Shown here one piece after another: positions 9,512 through 19,137 of a stretch of 64,000 nucleotides of DNA (positions are counted from its first letter, which is position 1; each line of letters starts with the position of its first letter). The notes beneath the pieces were generated by a model. That model was not told where the DNA came from. It was given only the letters and a program-made list of their open reading frames with translations, and made no database searches. A program made the position numbers and the translations under genes. The DNA is from JBFFZF01 sp050732695 (lineage in GTDB: Bacteria; Gemmatimonadota; Gemmatimonadetes; Longimicrobiales; RSA9): assembly GCA_050732695.1 (NCBI GenBank), contig JBOHRL010000093.1, forward strand, positions 6,472-70,471, in the 5' to 3' direction.

Positions 9512-9526
9512 TGAGAATGAATCTCA
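9512..9526. promoter_or_regulatory. Fur-box-like palindrome (7-1-7)
   Basis: TGAGAAT-G-AATCTCA has perfect outer arms TGAGA/TCTCA and the 7-1-7 geometry of known Fur sites (TGATAAT-N-ATTATCA). It lies immediately downstream of the predicted transcript start, where a bound repressor would block the polymerase. A related site with the longer 7-7-7 layout lies before the TonB receptor at 50195-50215. Iron control is inferred. Confidence 0.6.
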
Positions 9527-9540
9527 ATCGCGCAAGAACG

Positions 9541-10464
9541 ATGCGTCTACTGGCCATGGCCGCCTGCCTCGGGATCGCCGCGTGTGCAGCCCGAGCGAGC
9601 GAAGAAACCGCGCGCGTGACGTCTCCATCCGCAGAGGGTGAGGGTGTCGGGATCCTGCTGATGGCACACGGGGGCTCGGCGGAGTGGAACGAGTCCGTGT
9701 CCGGTGCGGTGGCGTCGCTGCGCGAGCGGATGCCGGTCACGGTGGCGTTCGGGATGGCGGATCCGAAGACGCTGGAGGCCGCGCTGGACACGCTCGCGGA
9801 CGGGGGAGTAGAGAGGGTAGCGGTGGTGCGGCTATTCATCTCGGGCGAGTCGTTTCTGGATCAGACGCTGTACCTGCTGGGATTGCGGGAGGCGCCCCCG
9901 GCGCAGTTCGTGGTTCACGGAGAGCAACATGGATCGAGTGGCGGCGGCCAGGCGCCGATCGCGCATGATCTGGAGGTGATCACGCACGAGGAAGGTCTGG
10001 CTCGCTGGAGTGGAGTTGCGCGGATCCTGATGGATCGTGCGGGGTCGCTGAGTCGTGATGTGTCGCGAGAGAGCGTGTTGATCGTCGCGCATGGCATGGC
10101 GACGGACGAGGATAATGGTGCATTATTGGCGGCGATGGAAGCGGCCGCGGAGGGGTTACGGAAGGAGGGCTACTTCTCGGTAGCGGTCGAGACGTTGCGC
10201 GAAGACTGGCCCGAGGAGCGGGCGGCAGCCGAGGTTCGCATTCGCAGCCGAGTCGAGCAGGAATCGGCGGCCGGCCGGCTCGTGCTCGTGGTACCGCTGC
10301 GGCTGTCGGGGTTCGGGCCGTACGAGACGGTTCTCGAGGGCCTGAGTTACGCACGCGGACAGGCGTTGCTGCCGCACGCAGGGATCACGGTATGGATCGA
10401 GGAGACCGCTGCGAAGCTTTTCTGCCGGGAGGGCTGGTCGAATCCCTTGCGGTCGTGTCGCTGA
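9541..10464 (+). CDS. CbiX-like (sirohydrochlorin chelatase fold) lipoprotein
   Basis: Exported lipoprotein with lipobox LGIAAC, followed by a chelatase-like domain. LLMAHGGSAEWNESV resembles the metal-binding His loop of CbiX/SirB, and the second half repeats the fold with ESVLIVAHGMATDEDNG and a matching beta/alpha pattern. Known CbiX/SirB enzymes insert cobalt or iron into sirohydrochlorin in the cytosol; a lipid-anchored version outside the membrane is unusual and may bind or traffic metal instead. The ATG at 9541 is chosen because it follows the predicted promoter and Fur-like box; ATGs at 9511 and 9517 are in frame but lie within or just before that box. The gene is divergent from the CHAT gene. 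Confidence 0.75.
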   Translation: MRLLAMAACLGIAACAARASEETARVTSPSAEGEGVGILLMAHGGSAEWNESVSGAVASLRERMPVTVAFGMADPKTLEAALDTLADGGVERVAVVRLFISGESFLDQTLYLLGLREAPPAQFVVHGEQHGSSGGGQAPIAHDLEVITHEEGLARWSGVARILMDRAGSLSRDVSRESVLIVAHGMATDEDNGALLAAMEAAAEGLRKEGYFSVAVETLREDWPEERAAAEVRIRSRVEQESAAGRLVLVVPLRLSGFGPYETVLEGLSYARGQALLPHAGITVWIEETAAKLFCREGWSNPLRSCR

Positions 10465-10647
10465 TTCAGGGCTGACAATAGCCTGTCATATCCATCGAGG
10501 TCCGAACTCTTCCTGAACACGAGGCCGCGTGCGGACGCCGGGTCAGGCCGGTAGGATTGAGCTGTTGAGCGGCGGCCCCGGGGATGGACGGATTGTGCGG
10601 ATTGCGATGGCAACGCGGACACACACGGTGGGAAGGATAGGGGCACG

Positions 10648-11556
10648 ATGAAGGCGAAGCGGTCAGCATTGATTCTGGCGTGCGCGCTCATGCAGGGTTG
10701 GGGTGTGCCGGTGAGTGCGCAGGCGGGTGCGGCGGGACGGGAGCGGCTCGTCGTATCGGCGGCCTGGCTCGCGGAGCATATCGAGGACGAGAATCTGGTG
10801 TTGTTCCACGTAGGGGATCGGGCGGAGTACGATGCGGGGCACGTGCCGGGCGCACGCTGGATCACACTGGATGACGTGTCGCTGCCACGGGTGCCGGGCA
10901 CGCTCACACTCCAGTTGCTGTCCGTGGAGGAACTGCGTTCGAGACTTGCGGCGCGCGGTGTTTCGGATGATTCGCGGATCGTCCTGTACTGGGGGAAGGA
11001 CCGCGTCACGCCGGTGACGCGCATCATGTTCGCACTGGATGACGCGGGACTTGGCGATCGTGCGTCGGTGCTGGACGGGGGAATGCCTGCATGGACATCC
11101 GCGGGAGGCGCAGTGACGACAGCGGTCCCTGCGGATCGGCCTGGCCAGCTCGCAACGCGTCCTGCAAGGGATCTCGTGGTCGATGTCGATTGGGTATCCG
11201 ATCACGTCCGCTCGCCGACACCGGGCCACGTACTGGTCGATGCACGCGATTCCCGATACTACGATGGTACGGAGGCGTCAATGGGCCGGAACGGCCACAT
11301 CCCGGGCGCAGTCAGCGTGCCATACGTGGACCTGTTCGACGAAACGTTCCACTTCCTTGGCACCGAGCAGTTGCGCGCCGTGTTCGAGCGCGCGGGTGTG
11401 AAGCCGGGCGATGTCGTAGTCACCTACTGTCACATCGGCCAGCAGGCATCGGCGGTGCTGTTCGGGGCGAAGCTGCTGGGTCACGAAGTGCGGCTGTTCG
11501 ATGGCTCGATGCAGGAGTGGGCGCAGGACCCGTCCCGCCCGGTAGTGAAAAAATAG
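10648..11556 (+). CDS. Exported rhodanese-type sulfurtransferase
   Basis: Two-domain thiosulfate/mercaptopyruvate-type sulfurtransferase of 302 residues with a signal peptide (MKAKRSALILACALMQGWGVPVSAQA), so it probably acts in the periplasm. The N-terminal rhodanese domain (about 35-160) has VLDGGMPAW and lacks a catalytic Cys loop. The C-terminal domain has the active loop TYCHIGQQA with Cys, then LFDGSMQEW. This split between an inactive and an active domain is normal for the family. It lies 180 bases behind the CbiX-like gene in the same direction, so both may handle sulfur or metal chemistry outside the cytoplasm, but cotranscription is unproven. Confidence 0.88.
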   Translation: MKAKRSALILACALMQGWGVPVSAQAGAAGRERLVVSAAWLAEHIEDENLVLFHVGDRAEYDAGHVPGARWITLDDVSLPRVPGTLTLQLLSVEELRSRLAARGVSDDSRIVLYWGKDRVTPVTRIMFALDDAGLGDRASVLDGGMPAWTSAGGAVTTAVPADRPGQLATRPARDLVVDVDWVSDHVRSPTPGHVLVDARDSRYYDGTEASMGRNGHIPGAVSVPYVDLFDETFHFLGTEQLRAVFERAGVKPGDVVVTYCHIGQQASAVLFGAKLLGHEVRLFDGSMQEWAQDPSRPVVKK

Positions 11557-11654
11557 CCGGTTTGACCATGTTCCCAACAGGCCCGCACGTCCATGCGTCC
11601 CTTGTGAACGGGCGCCGGGCCGCGCAAGATGGGGGCCTCGTCCAACCGCACTCG

Positions 11655-11674
11655 AGCCCGGCTCTGCCCGGGCT
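11655..11674. terminator. Hairpin between rhodanese and S9 peptidase genes
   Basis: AGCCCGG and CCGGGCT pair perfectly around a six-base loop. There is no T-run behind it, so it could be a weak terminator of the rhodanese transcript or a structure in the leader of the S9 peptidase gene, whose ATG is 25 bases downstream. Confidence 0.4.
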
Positions 11675-11698
11675 TGATCCGACACAACGGAGGCTGAC

Positions 11699-14365
11699 AT
11701 GACCGGTCGTCCCGACGCGCGTACCCCGATCTGGATGCGGCCCGGTTTGGGGCTGGCGTCCGCGCTCCTCCTGATCCCGTTGCCTGCATCGGGTCAGAAC
11801 AATGCCGTCCGGGCGGGTTCGACGCGGGACGTGAATCAGGTGATTGCGGACGAACGCTTCACGACGCCGCCGCCCGGCCTCGCCGAAGCGGTCACGGCGC
11901 CGCGCCATCTGAATGTGTCGTTGACGAACGCGAACGCGGACAAGACCTGGTTCATCGATGAAATCAGTGATGGCCCTGTTACGATGGCCGTTTTCTCGCA
12001 GCCATTCGATGAGCTGGGTGGGCTGTTCATTGATTTCGCGGCGAACCGGAATCGTACACTGACGATTCGTAACAATGTTGGCATTCAGTTGATCTCCGCG
12101 ACGGACGGTTCGGCGAAGCAGATCCAGATTCCGGACGGTGCGCGTGTCTCGAACCCGAAATGGTCGCCGGATGGGAAGAGCATCGCATATTATGCACATT
12201 TCCCGGATGGCACGCACGTTTTTGTTGCGGATGCAGCGAGTGGCCGGTCGCGCCAGCTCACCCGCACGCACGTCCTCGCCACACTCGTGACGGATTTCGA
12301 GTGGACCGCGGACAGCCGCTCGATCTCGACCGTGCTGGTTCGTGACGGTCGCGCGGAGAGGCCGGTCGTGTCGAACGTGCCCATGGGTCCGCGCATCAAG
12401 GTCGCCGAAGAAGCAGACAGGAACATGCTGCGCACGTACGCGAGCCTCATGGCGACACCGCATGACCAGGCGCTGCTCGAGTTCCACGCGACGGGACAGG
12501 TCGCGCTCATCGAAGTCGGCAACCGGAACGTGCAGGAGATCGGGCAGCCGGCGATGGTCCGCTCGCTCAGCGTCGCACCCGATGGCCGGCACGTGCGCGT
12601 AACACGCATGCTGAAGCCGTTCAGCTACATCGTCCCTGTCAACAACTTTGCCAGTGTCGAAGAGATCTGGGACACGTCGGGAAAGGCCCTGGCCGAAGTG
12701 GACAAGGAAGACCTGAACGTGGGCGTCCGCGCCAACAATCTGCCGAGCGCTCCCGGCGCGGGCGGCGGCGACGGCGATCAGCAGGGCAAGCGCGAGGTCA
12801 CGTGGCGCCCGGACGGCAGCCTGACGTACCTCGAGCAGGAGCCGGCGCCTGAGGGCGAGGATTCCGCGGCTGCACAGCCAGCCGGCGAGCAGGGTGAAGA
12901 GGACAGGGCGAGGCGAACGGATCGCCTCATCCGGTGGGTCGCCCCCTTCGATGATGCATCCAGGACGACGCTCTACGAGCAGGACACGCGCATGCAGGGT
13001 CACCGCTTCTCCGAGAACGGCGAGATCCTGTTCTTCAGCGAACGCTCCGGCCAGAACACCAGTGAGATCGCCGTCATCCTGAACCAGCCGACCCAGAAGC
13101 ACACCCTCGCGCGCTACAGGAACGAGGACTTCTACGCCAACCCCGGCAATCTCGTAACGGCCGGCGGTGCGGGCGGCGGCGGGCGCGGCGGCCGTGGTGG
13201 TGGCGGCGGCAGTGGCCCGGTCACGGTCTCGGCCGACGGCCAGTCCGTGTTCTTCCAGGGCACACAGTACGACAAGAACCCGGAGGCCGTCGCACCGAAG
13301 GCGTTCATTGACCGCGTCAACATCCGCACCGGCGACAAGAGCCGCGTCTGGGAGAGCAACAACAACGGCGTGACCGAGCGCATCAGCGAGATCCTCGACA
13401 TCGATGCAGGCAGCTACATCGTATCGCGCGAGGCACCGGCGCAGGTAACGCAAAGTTATCGCGTCGCAAACGGGCAGAGCACGCAGCTCACGCACAACCG
13501 CGACCTGTTCCCGGACCTGACGAGTGCGCAGCGGCACAGCTTCATTGTCGCGCGTCCAGACGGCTTCAAATTCAAGGTCAACGTGACGCTGCCGGCGGAC
13601 TACCAGCAGGGGACTCGCCTGCCCGCAATGTTCTGGTTCTACCCGCGCGAATACACGGACCAGGAGGATTACGACGAGACGGGGCGCACCTTCAACAAGT
13701 ACGCGTTCCAGAACTTCGGCACGCGCTCGATTCAGTTCCTGGTCCGCCTTGGCTATGCCGTGGTCGAGCCCGATGCGCCGATCATCGGCAACGAGGGCGC
13801 GATGAACAACAACTACGAGAACGACCTGCGCAACAACCTCGCCGTCGTGATCGACTCGGTGGAGCGTCGTGGCTGGGTCGATCGCGGTCGTATCGGCATC
13901 GGCGGCCATTCGTATGGCGCGTTCTCGACCGTCAACGCCATGGTCCACACGCCGTTCTTCAAGGCTGGTATCGCCGGTGACGGCAACTACAACCGCACGC
14001 TCACGCCGCTCATGTTCCAGAGCGAGCGGCGCATTCTGTGGGATGCGAAGGATGTGTACCTGAGCATGTCGCCGTTCCTGTTTGCGCCCAACCTGACTGG
14101 CGCCTTGCTCATGTACCACGGCATGCACGACCAGAATGTCGGCACGGACCCGACCCACTCACCGCGTCTGTTCCACGCGCTGAACGGCCTGGGAAAGACG
14201 GTGTCGATGTACCTCTATCCGTTCGAAGACCACGGGCCAGCCACGCTCGAGACGCAGCTTGATCTGTGGGCGCGCTGGGCCGCATGGCTCGATAAATACG
14301 TGAAGAACCCGCAGCCGTCCGAGCAGAAGGTCACAACGGACGGCGTGTCGGGTAGCTCGAACTGA
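11699..14365 (+). CDS. Secreted S9-family (prolyl oligopeptidase-type) peptidase
   Basis: An 888-residue serine peptidase. It begins with a signal peptide (core LGLASALLLIPLPASG), followed by a long beta-propeller region with WD40-like repeats (WSPDGKSIAYYA, TWRPDGSL) and a glycine-rich insertion at about 490-505. The C-terminal alpha/beta-hydrolase domain carries the triad: Ser in GIGGHSYGAFS, Asp in MYHGMHDQNVG and His in FEDHGPATLE. The family cleaves short peptides after proline or acyl/glutamyl residues; specificity cannot be told. The ATG follows GGAGG with five bases between. A decayed relative lies at 19138-19512. Confidence 0.92.
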   Translation: MTGRPDARTPIWMRPGLGLASALLLIPLPASGQNNAVRAGSTRDVNQVIADERFTTPPPGLAEAVTAPRHLNVSLTNANADKTWFIDEISDGPVTMAVFSQPFDELGGLFIDFAANRNRTLTIRNNVGIQLISATDGSAKQIQIPDGARVSNPKWSPDGKSIAYYAHFPDGTHVFVADAASGRSRQLTRTHVLATLVTDFEWTADSRSISTVLVRDGRAERPVVSNVPMGPRIKVAEEADRNMLRTYASLMATPHDQALLEFHATGQVALIEVGNRNVQEIGQPAMVRSLSVAPDGRHVRVTRMLKPFSYIVPVNNFASVEEIWDTSGKALAEVDKEDLNVGVRANNLPSAPGAGGGDGDQQGKREVTWRPDGSLTYLEQEPAPEGEDSAAAQPAGEQGEEDRARRTDRLIRWVAPFDDASRTTLYEQDTRMQGHRFSENGEILFFSERSGQNTSEIAVILNQPTQKHTLARYRNEDFYANPGNLVTAGGAGGGGRGGRGGGGGSGPVTVSADGQSVFFQGTQYDKNPEAVAPKAFIDRVNIRTGDKSRVWESNNNGVTERISEILDIDAGSYIVSREAPAQVTQSYRVANGQSTQLTHNRDLFPDLTSAQRHSFIVARPDGFKFKVNVTLPADYQQGTRLPAMFWFYPREYTDQEDYDETGRTFNKYAFQNFGTRSIQFLVRLGYAVVEPDAPIIGNEGAMNNNYENDLRNNLAVVIDSVERRGWVDRGRIGIGGHSYGAFSTVNAMVHTPFFKAGIAGDGNYNRTLTPLMFQSERRILWDAKDVYLSMSPFLFAPNLTGALLMYHGMHDQNVGTDPTHSPRLFHALNGLGKTVSMYLYPFEDHGPATLETQLDLWARWAAWLDKYVKNPQPSEQKVTTDGVSGSSN

Positions 14366-14394
14366 CGTTCCACCCGCGCGATGGGCGGCCTTTG

Positions 14395-15574
14395 GTGAAG
14401 CTGTTCCTGTGCATCGGACTCCTGATGCTCGCGGTGGCGTGCGGCGGCGATGAGGGAGGGATCGGCGCAGGTCCCGGTGAGTGGCGGCTGACCGGCCCGG
14501 ACGTCACGATCGGTGTCATCGAGGGGTGACGCGAACTACCAGTTCGAGGCGCTCTCTGCGGCGTGGAAGGCGAGCGATGGCCGGATCATCGTCGCGGATC
14601 GCGGTCAGACGTCGATTCTGTTCTACGCTGCGGATGGCCGGTTCCTGAAGCGTGTCGCACGTCAGGGCGAAGGTCCGGGCGAACTGCGCAGGATGGGGTC
14701 CGCGTTTCCGTACCGCGGCGATTCGATTGCTGTGTTCGATCTGGCCATGCGTCGTATGTCGATCTTCGATGGCGAAGGCAGGTTCTCGCGCTCGTTCGCG
14801 AACCCGGTAACGTATGCACGCAGGCCTGGCGTGATCCCGTCGCAGTCCTGCTGTCAGATCCGTGGCGCGTTCGCGGATGGCAGCTTCGTCGTGCATCCGC
14901 CGGACGACATACCCAACCGGCCGGGTCCGCCCAGATACGGCATGCTGAGTCTCATTCGCCTCTCGCCGGATGGAGAACAGACCGATACGATTGGCACGTT
15001 TACATCGGTCCGCTACGAATATGATGCATCCTTCCCGAGCGACGTCCGCGAGTACAGGACCGTCCTGCCGTTCCTCTACGCAGTTGCGGCCGATGCCGTG
15101 ATCGGCAGCAATGCGGCAGACAACGTGGTCGTTGTTGCGAGCGCCGATGGCGAACGGCTCGACACGGTAAGGTTGGGCTCGCCGCCGCCACCGTTCACGG
15201 ATGCAATGATCGAGGAGCGTGAGCGATTGCTGCGCGAGGACCATACGCGGAGGCCGCAATTCTACGAGGGAGGGCTCGAATCGTCGCTCGGTGGTACCTA
15301 TCCGGAACTTGCACCAGCCTTCTCACAGATTGAGATCGACACGCAGGGTCGAATCTGGGTGGGCGAATGGACGGTTCCGTTTTCCGCCTACCAGGCCGAC
15401 ACAGCCGGCAGGCGGTACAGCGTTTTCACCCGCAATGGCGAAGCGCTCGGCGCCATCATGATTCCTCCGGGCTCGCGATTGGCCTGGGCCGGCGAACGAG
15501 AGGTCATCCTCATCGAGCGCGATTCGCTCGACGTGCAGTACATCCGGGTCTACGGCATCGAGTCCGGTCATTGA
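14395..15574 (+). pseudogene. 6-bladed beta-propeller lipoprotein broken by a one-base frameshift
   Basis: A GTG at 14395 opens a lipoprotein signal (KLFLCIGLLMLAVAC) that reads to VTIGVIEG and then hits TGA at 14526. The remainder, ANYQFEALSAAWKASDGRIIVADRG and beyond, continues one frame over to 15574 as a complete 6-bladed beta-propeller, with GEGPGELRRMG and RIWVGEW blade motifs. Removing one G from the run at 14523-14526 joins the two into VIEGDANYQF, the continuity seen in intact relatives. It is either a recent frameshift mutation or a sequencing error. Paralogues at 44645-45913 and 59759-60901 are intact. Function of the family is unknown; propellers of this kind usually bind partners or ligands. 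Confidence 0.75.
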
Positions 15575-15632
15575 TCAGGTCACGCACTGTTCGTTGATCG
15601 AGACGCGGCGCTGGGGGGAAAGCCTGAAGCGT

Positions 15633-16751
15633 TCATATGACAGGAGCGGGATTCCCGTCCCGATAGATCCGCTCGAGCGGAAGGCCATCACGATCCATCT
15701 CGGCAACGCACCACGCGAGAATGCGTTCGCGCATCTCGGCGGGTACATCGCCGTGCCGGTCCGCCGTCCCGCGCACGAACAGCTCCGCATCCGTTTGCAG
15801 CAGATGTGGCGGATTCATCTCGAACGTGTTCCCGTTCTCCTGCATGTATGCGAATCCGCACTTGTGCGCGATCTGTCCGACCTCGCCGTCCGTGAGCGGG
15901 CGGAGACCGAGGAATGCCGCGACCTGCCGCACGACGCTGGGCAGATCATGGCGCATGGTCTCGAAGTGGACGAACAGCACGTTGGCATCGGTTTCCGCAC
16001 GCTCGAACCAACCGCGCACGTGAGCAGGCCATGAGCCCCACCACATCGCGTTGGAACAGAACCACTGTTCCACCACTTCGCGCTCTGGAGCCATCGCACT
16101 GGCGTTTGTCGCCACGAAGTCGGCGCAGCTCGCAAAGCAACTGACCGGATGGCGTGCAACATAGATGTAGCGCGCGCTCGCGTCGTACGGGCACAGCGAG
16201 ACGGGAAAGTGTGTCTTGATCACGCGTGATGGCCGTTCTCTCCCGAGCAATGGCGCATCGGCCATGGACACGCTCTTCTCGGATTCGAGCCAGGGCGAGA
16301 CCGCATAGAGCGTCGATCCGGCCTCGACCAGGTTGCCATCGCCGCGGTGGAGCGTCTCATACACGACGTGCTGCATCCACGTCGTGCCGCACTTCATCTG
16401 CGTGACGACGAAGATGTCTTCCGGCCGTGGCGTGTACGCGTGACCGGCCGCGAAACTCGCTTCACTACAGGTGCCGCGTGGCCCTGCGAGGTTCTGGTAA
16501 CGAAAGCTGGCCTTGTCGAACGTGAAGTTGGAGAACCGGCCTAGCAGTCGAAGAATCGGATACAGCAGGCGCGCATGCCGGCGCAGCGTCGCCCTGAACT
16601 GTTCCCGCTCCGCAGGCGGCTTTCCGTAGTAACCCAGTCCGCGTGTCTGCTCGTGTTCCCATGTGAGGACCGTAGACAGGTAGATCATCTGTGCGATGAA
16701 GAACACCACGAGCAGCCCGCCCACACCCGCGATCCACCCCACTGCGCCCAT
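15633..16751 (-). CDS. Membrane-anchored sulfotransferase
   Basis: A 372-residue enzyme of the cytosolic sulfotransferase fold, which moves sulfate from PAPS to an alcohol or amine. An N-terminal membrane span (WIAGVGGLLVVFFIAQMIY) anchors it. The PAPS 5'-phosphosulfate loop is TQMKCGTTWM and the 3'-phosphate motif is YIYVARHPVSCFAS. A catalytic His is likely in KTHFPVS. The ATG at 16751 is preceded by GAGGAGA at eight bases, so the longer open frame upstream is not used. Its acceptor is unknown; neighbours give no clue. It is divergent from the DUF3810 gene. Confidence 0.88.
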   Translation of the reverse strand: MGAVGWIAGVGGLLVVFFIAQMIYLSTVLTWEHEQTRGLGYYGKPPAEREQFRATLRRHARLLYPILRLLGRFSNFTFDKASFRYQNLAGPRGTCSEASFAAGHAYTPRPEDIFVVTQMKCGTTWMQHVVYETLHRGDGNLVEAGSTLYAVSPWLESEKSVSMADAPLLGRERPSRVIKTHFPVSLCPYDASARYIYVARHPVSCFASCADFVATNASAMAPEREVVEQWFCSNAMWWGSWPAHVRGWFERAETDANVLFVHFETMRHDLPSVVRQVAAFLGLRPLTDGEVGQIAHKCGFAYMQENGNTFEMNPPHLLQTDAELFVRGTADRHGDVPAEMRERILAWCVAEMDRDGLPLERIYRDGNPAPVI

Positions 16752-16960
16752 CGTCGAATCTCCTCGGTCAGTTCCTGCCGCGTTCAGCGAATCCGCGGTC
16801 GGCGGACGAGCCCGCATCAGGAGCAGGCCAGTCGTTGTCAGCGACCCTCGCCATGGCGATTCCCGGGCCATCGGGAACGGCGGAATCTGGGGAGGCGTAA
16901 GAGGCCGGTCCAGACGGATTGCTTGCCGGCCCGAACAGGCGGCCCCACTCTGCGCAATCG

Positions 16961-18169
16961 ATGCACGATCGCAACGACGACGTATCGCAGGATTCGCCTT
17001 CGCGTCCGGCCCCGCCGGCACGCCTCGCCGATGGGCCGATCCGCTGGCAGTTTGCGCTCGTTGCGGGCACCGCCGGTGCGATTGCGTTTCTGACGTCACA
17101 CCTGCTGGCCGGCGCGCCCGCGATCGCCGAACGTGCGTATGGTACTGGCTTCTGGCCGATTGTGTCGCGGCCGATCTCCCGCCTGACCGGCGCTCTTCCG
17201 TTCGCCATCGCCGAATGGATCATCGCTGCATACGTGATGTATCTGCTGGTGCTGGCCTGCCGCGCGGCTTCTGACGCGATTCACGACCGCCGCCACTGGC
17301 GCAATGCACTTGCCGGCGGCGCCCGGCGCATGGTTCGCGATGCCGGCATCATCCTCGTCCTCTTCTATGTACTCTGGGGCTTCAACTACGCCCGGCCCAC
17401 ATTCGAGGACCGCGCCGGCTGGCCTGAATGGGAGGGGATCGAAGCGTCCGAACTCACGCGGCTCGCTGAGGCTGCCGTGCTCGCCGCCAACGATGCCTAC
17501 GTCGAGCTGCACGGCAGCAGGGACGCCGGAACACCGACGCCATTCCCCGCTGACGCGCGCACCCTCGAAGCGGCCCTCGACACCGGCTGGCAGCGCGCTA
17601 GCGTCCACCTCGGTCTGCCGTACGCCGCCGCTCTGCCGTTCGGCCCGGTCAAGTGGCCGTTCGCGAGCGCGATCCTCGGCCGGCTCGGCATCGTCGGCAT
17701 CTACGTCCCGTTCACGGGCGAGGCCAACGTGCTGCGCGGCATGCCTGCCATTCGCGCGCCAGCGTCGATGGCCCACGAGATGGCGCACCAGCGCGGCGTT
17801 ACGACCGAGGCCGAAGCGACGTTCCTCGGCCTGATCGCGGCCGCGCTCGCCCCGGATCCGGTGGCGCGCTACTCGGCGATGGTTTCCGCAGCTGGTCAGC
17901 TTGCCGGCGCACTACGCTCCACTGCGCCGGATGAGTTCAAGCGCATTTCCGCACTGCTTCTGCCGGGCATCCGCCGCGACGAGGCCGACCTGCGGGCGTT
18001 CTTCGAACAGTTCGAAGGCCCGGCGCAGCGGGTTGGTGGCGCGATCAATGATCGGTATCTGCGCGCCAACCGTGTCCCGGGTGGAACAGCGAATTACGGC
18101 CGGAGCGTCCGCTTGCTCATCACGTGGTCGAGACTGCACAATGGAGAGGTGCTGCCATCCGCTCAGTAA
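16961..18169 (+). CDS. DUF3810 membrane protein with metallopeptidase motif
   Basis: Polytopic N-terminal half with hydrophobic segments at about 30-50, 78-98 and 125-145, followed by a soluble domain holding APASMAHEMAHQRG, an HExxH zinc motif, and then EAEATFLGLIAA, which may supply the third ligand. This layout matches the DUF3810 family, for which no function is established. The residues suggest a membrane-bound zinc peptidase. ATG 16961 is preferred; a TTG at 16919 is an upstream alternative. A 220-base gap separates it from the next gene on the same strand. Confidence 0.82.
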   Translation: MHDRNDDVSQDSPSRPAPPARLADGPIRWQFALVAGTAGAIAFLTSHLLAGAPAIAERAYGTGFWPIVSRPISRLTGALPFAIAEWIIAAYVMYLLVLACRAASDAIHDRRHWRNALAGGARRMVRDAGIILVLFYVLWGFNYARPTFEDRAGWPEWEGIEASELTRLAEAAVLAANDAYVELHGSRDAGTPTPFPADARTLEAALDTGWQRASVHLGLPYAAALPFGPVKWPFASAILGRLGIVGIYVPFTGEANVLRGMPAIRAPASMAHEMAHQRGVTTEAEATFLGLIAAALAPDPVARYSAMVSAAGQLAGALRSTAPDEFKRISALLLPGIRRDEADLRAFFEQFEGPAQRVGGAINDRYLRANRVPGGTANYGRSVRLLITWSRLHNGEVLPSAQ

Positions 18170-18389
18170 CCTGGTGGTACTCGGTGAACTGGTCATCATG
18201 TCGACTGTGAGCCGCACCGCCAACCGAGTGCATCGCGTTCGTAATCATCCTATGACAGGAGACGATGCTTTCATGCTCAATCCGTTTCAGTCTGACCATG
18301 CTGACGCGGATGGACGCCAGCGTCAGGTACACGACACCGTCATCACCAGTTCGGTGATGCAGATCAATGACACGAACGCGCAGACTCCG

Positions 18390-19043
18390 ATGGCGAGGCG
18401 CAAGCACAGGTTCGTCGGATTCCTTTGCTGCGTAACGTCGCTGGTGGCAACGCCGAACGCCTTGAACGCCCAGGCAGCGCTTATTTTCGGCGGCGCTGCG
18501 ATGCTGGGGACACTTCAGACGCCCTACATCTACAACTGCTCCAATGACCCCGATTCGCGTGCATTCAGCACTATCGTGTATGCGGGCGTGGGGATCGGGC
18601 CAGTATCGGCTACCGCCGGCTATACGGAAGCTCGCAAGGCAGACCATGGACTGAAATGCATCGTGTCCGAACCGCCGGCCGACGGCGTGCATCGCATCCG
18701 CAGGTTCCCGCGAAGGACAACCTCGTTCTGGGGCTGGTCGTTCCACCTTCGTTATGCTCCGTCATCGTTGCCGCTCATGGCCTACATCGGAACGGGGTTC
18801 GAGTTTGAAGGAAACGACTTCAGGACGTTGGGCATCGCTCTCCGCAGTCGCGGCAGTCTGAGCGTGGTCGCCGGCGTTGAAGTACTTCAGCTGCGCACGC
18901 CATACATCCGGTATGACGAGGCGTGGCAGAATGGAAATGTGATCTCGAGCATCGGGATCGAGCGCGGGCACGCCTGGCGAAAGCTGGAAGTGATTCGCAT
19001 TGGCCTGGAGTACCACTGGCGCCTGACCGGCAGCGATGAATGA
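18390..19043 (+). CDS. Secreted protein, possible small outer-membrane beta-barrel
   Basis: No family is recognised. The ATG at 18390 gives a signal peptide (MARRKHRFVGFLCCVTSLVA, cleavage after NALNAQA) followed by about 190 residues of alternating hydrophobic and polar strands, such as YAGVGIGPVSATAGY, TSFWGWSFHLRY and MAYIGTGFEFEGN, ending RIGLEYHWRL. Strands ending in aromatic residues are typical of small outer-membrane barrels. Two cysteines (YNCSN and KCIV) could form a disulfide. In-frame ATGs upstream at 18357 and earlier are possible but would put the signal peptide internally. Confidence 0.6.
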   Translation: MARRKHRFVGFLCCVTSLVATPNALNAQAALIFGGAAMLGTLQTPYIYNCSNDPDSRAFSTIVYAGVGIGPVSATAGYTEARKADHGLKCIVSEPPADGVHRIRRFPRRTTSFWGWSFHLRYAPSSLPLMAYIGTGFEFEGNDFRTLGIALRSRGSLSVVAGVEVLQLRTPYIRYDEAWQNGNVISSIGIERGHAWRKLEVIRIGLEYHWRLTGSDE

Positions 19044-19137
19044 GTCGATGCGGCTGAGGCTGCCACGTGGTCTTACTGATCATCCATCTCGAAGGCGAAG
19101 CCATGACGTCGCCAACTACCAGTCAGGAGTCCATCGA

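Noticed and set aside
11420..14158. A 912-codon open frame on the minus strand
   Set aside because: It lies antisense to the S9 peptidase, has no known motifs, and its composition (rich in Arg, Val, Asp and His) is that of a complementary shadow in high-GC DNA.
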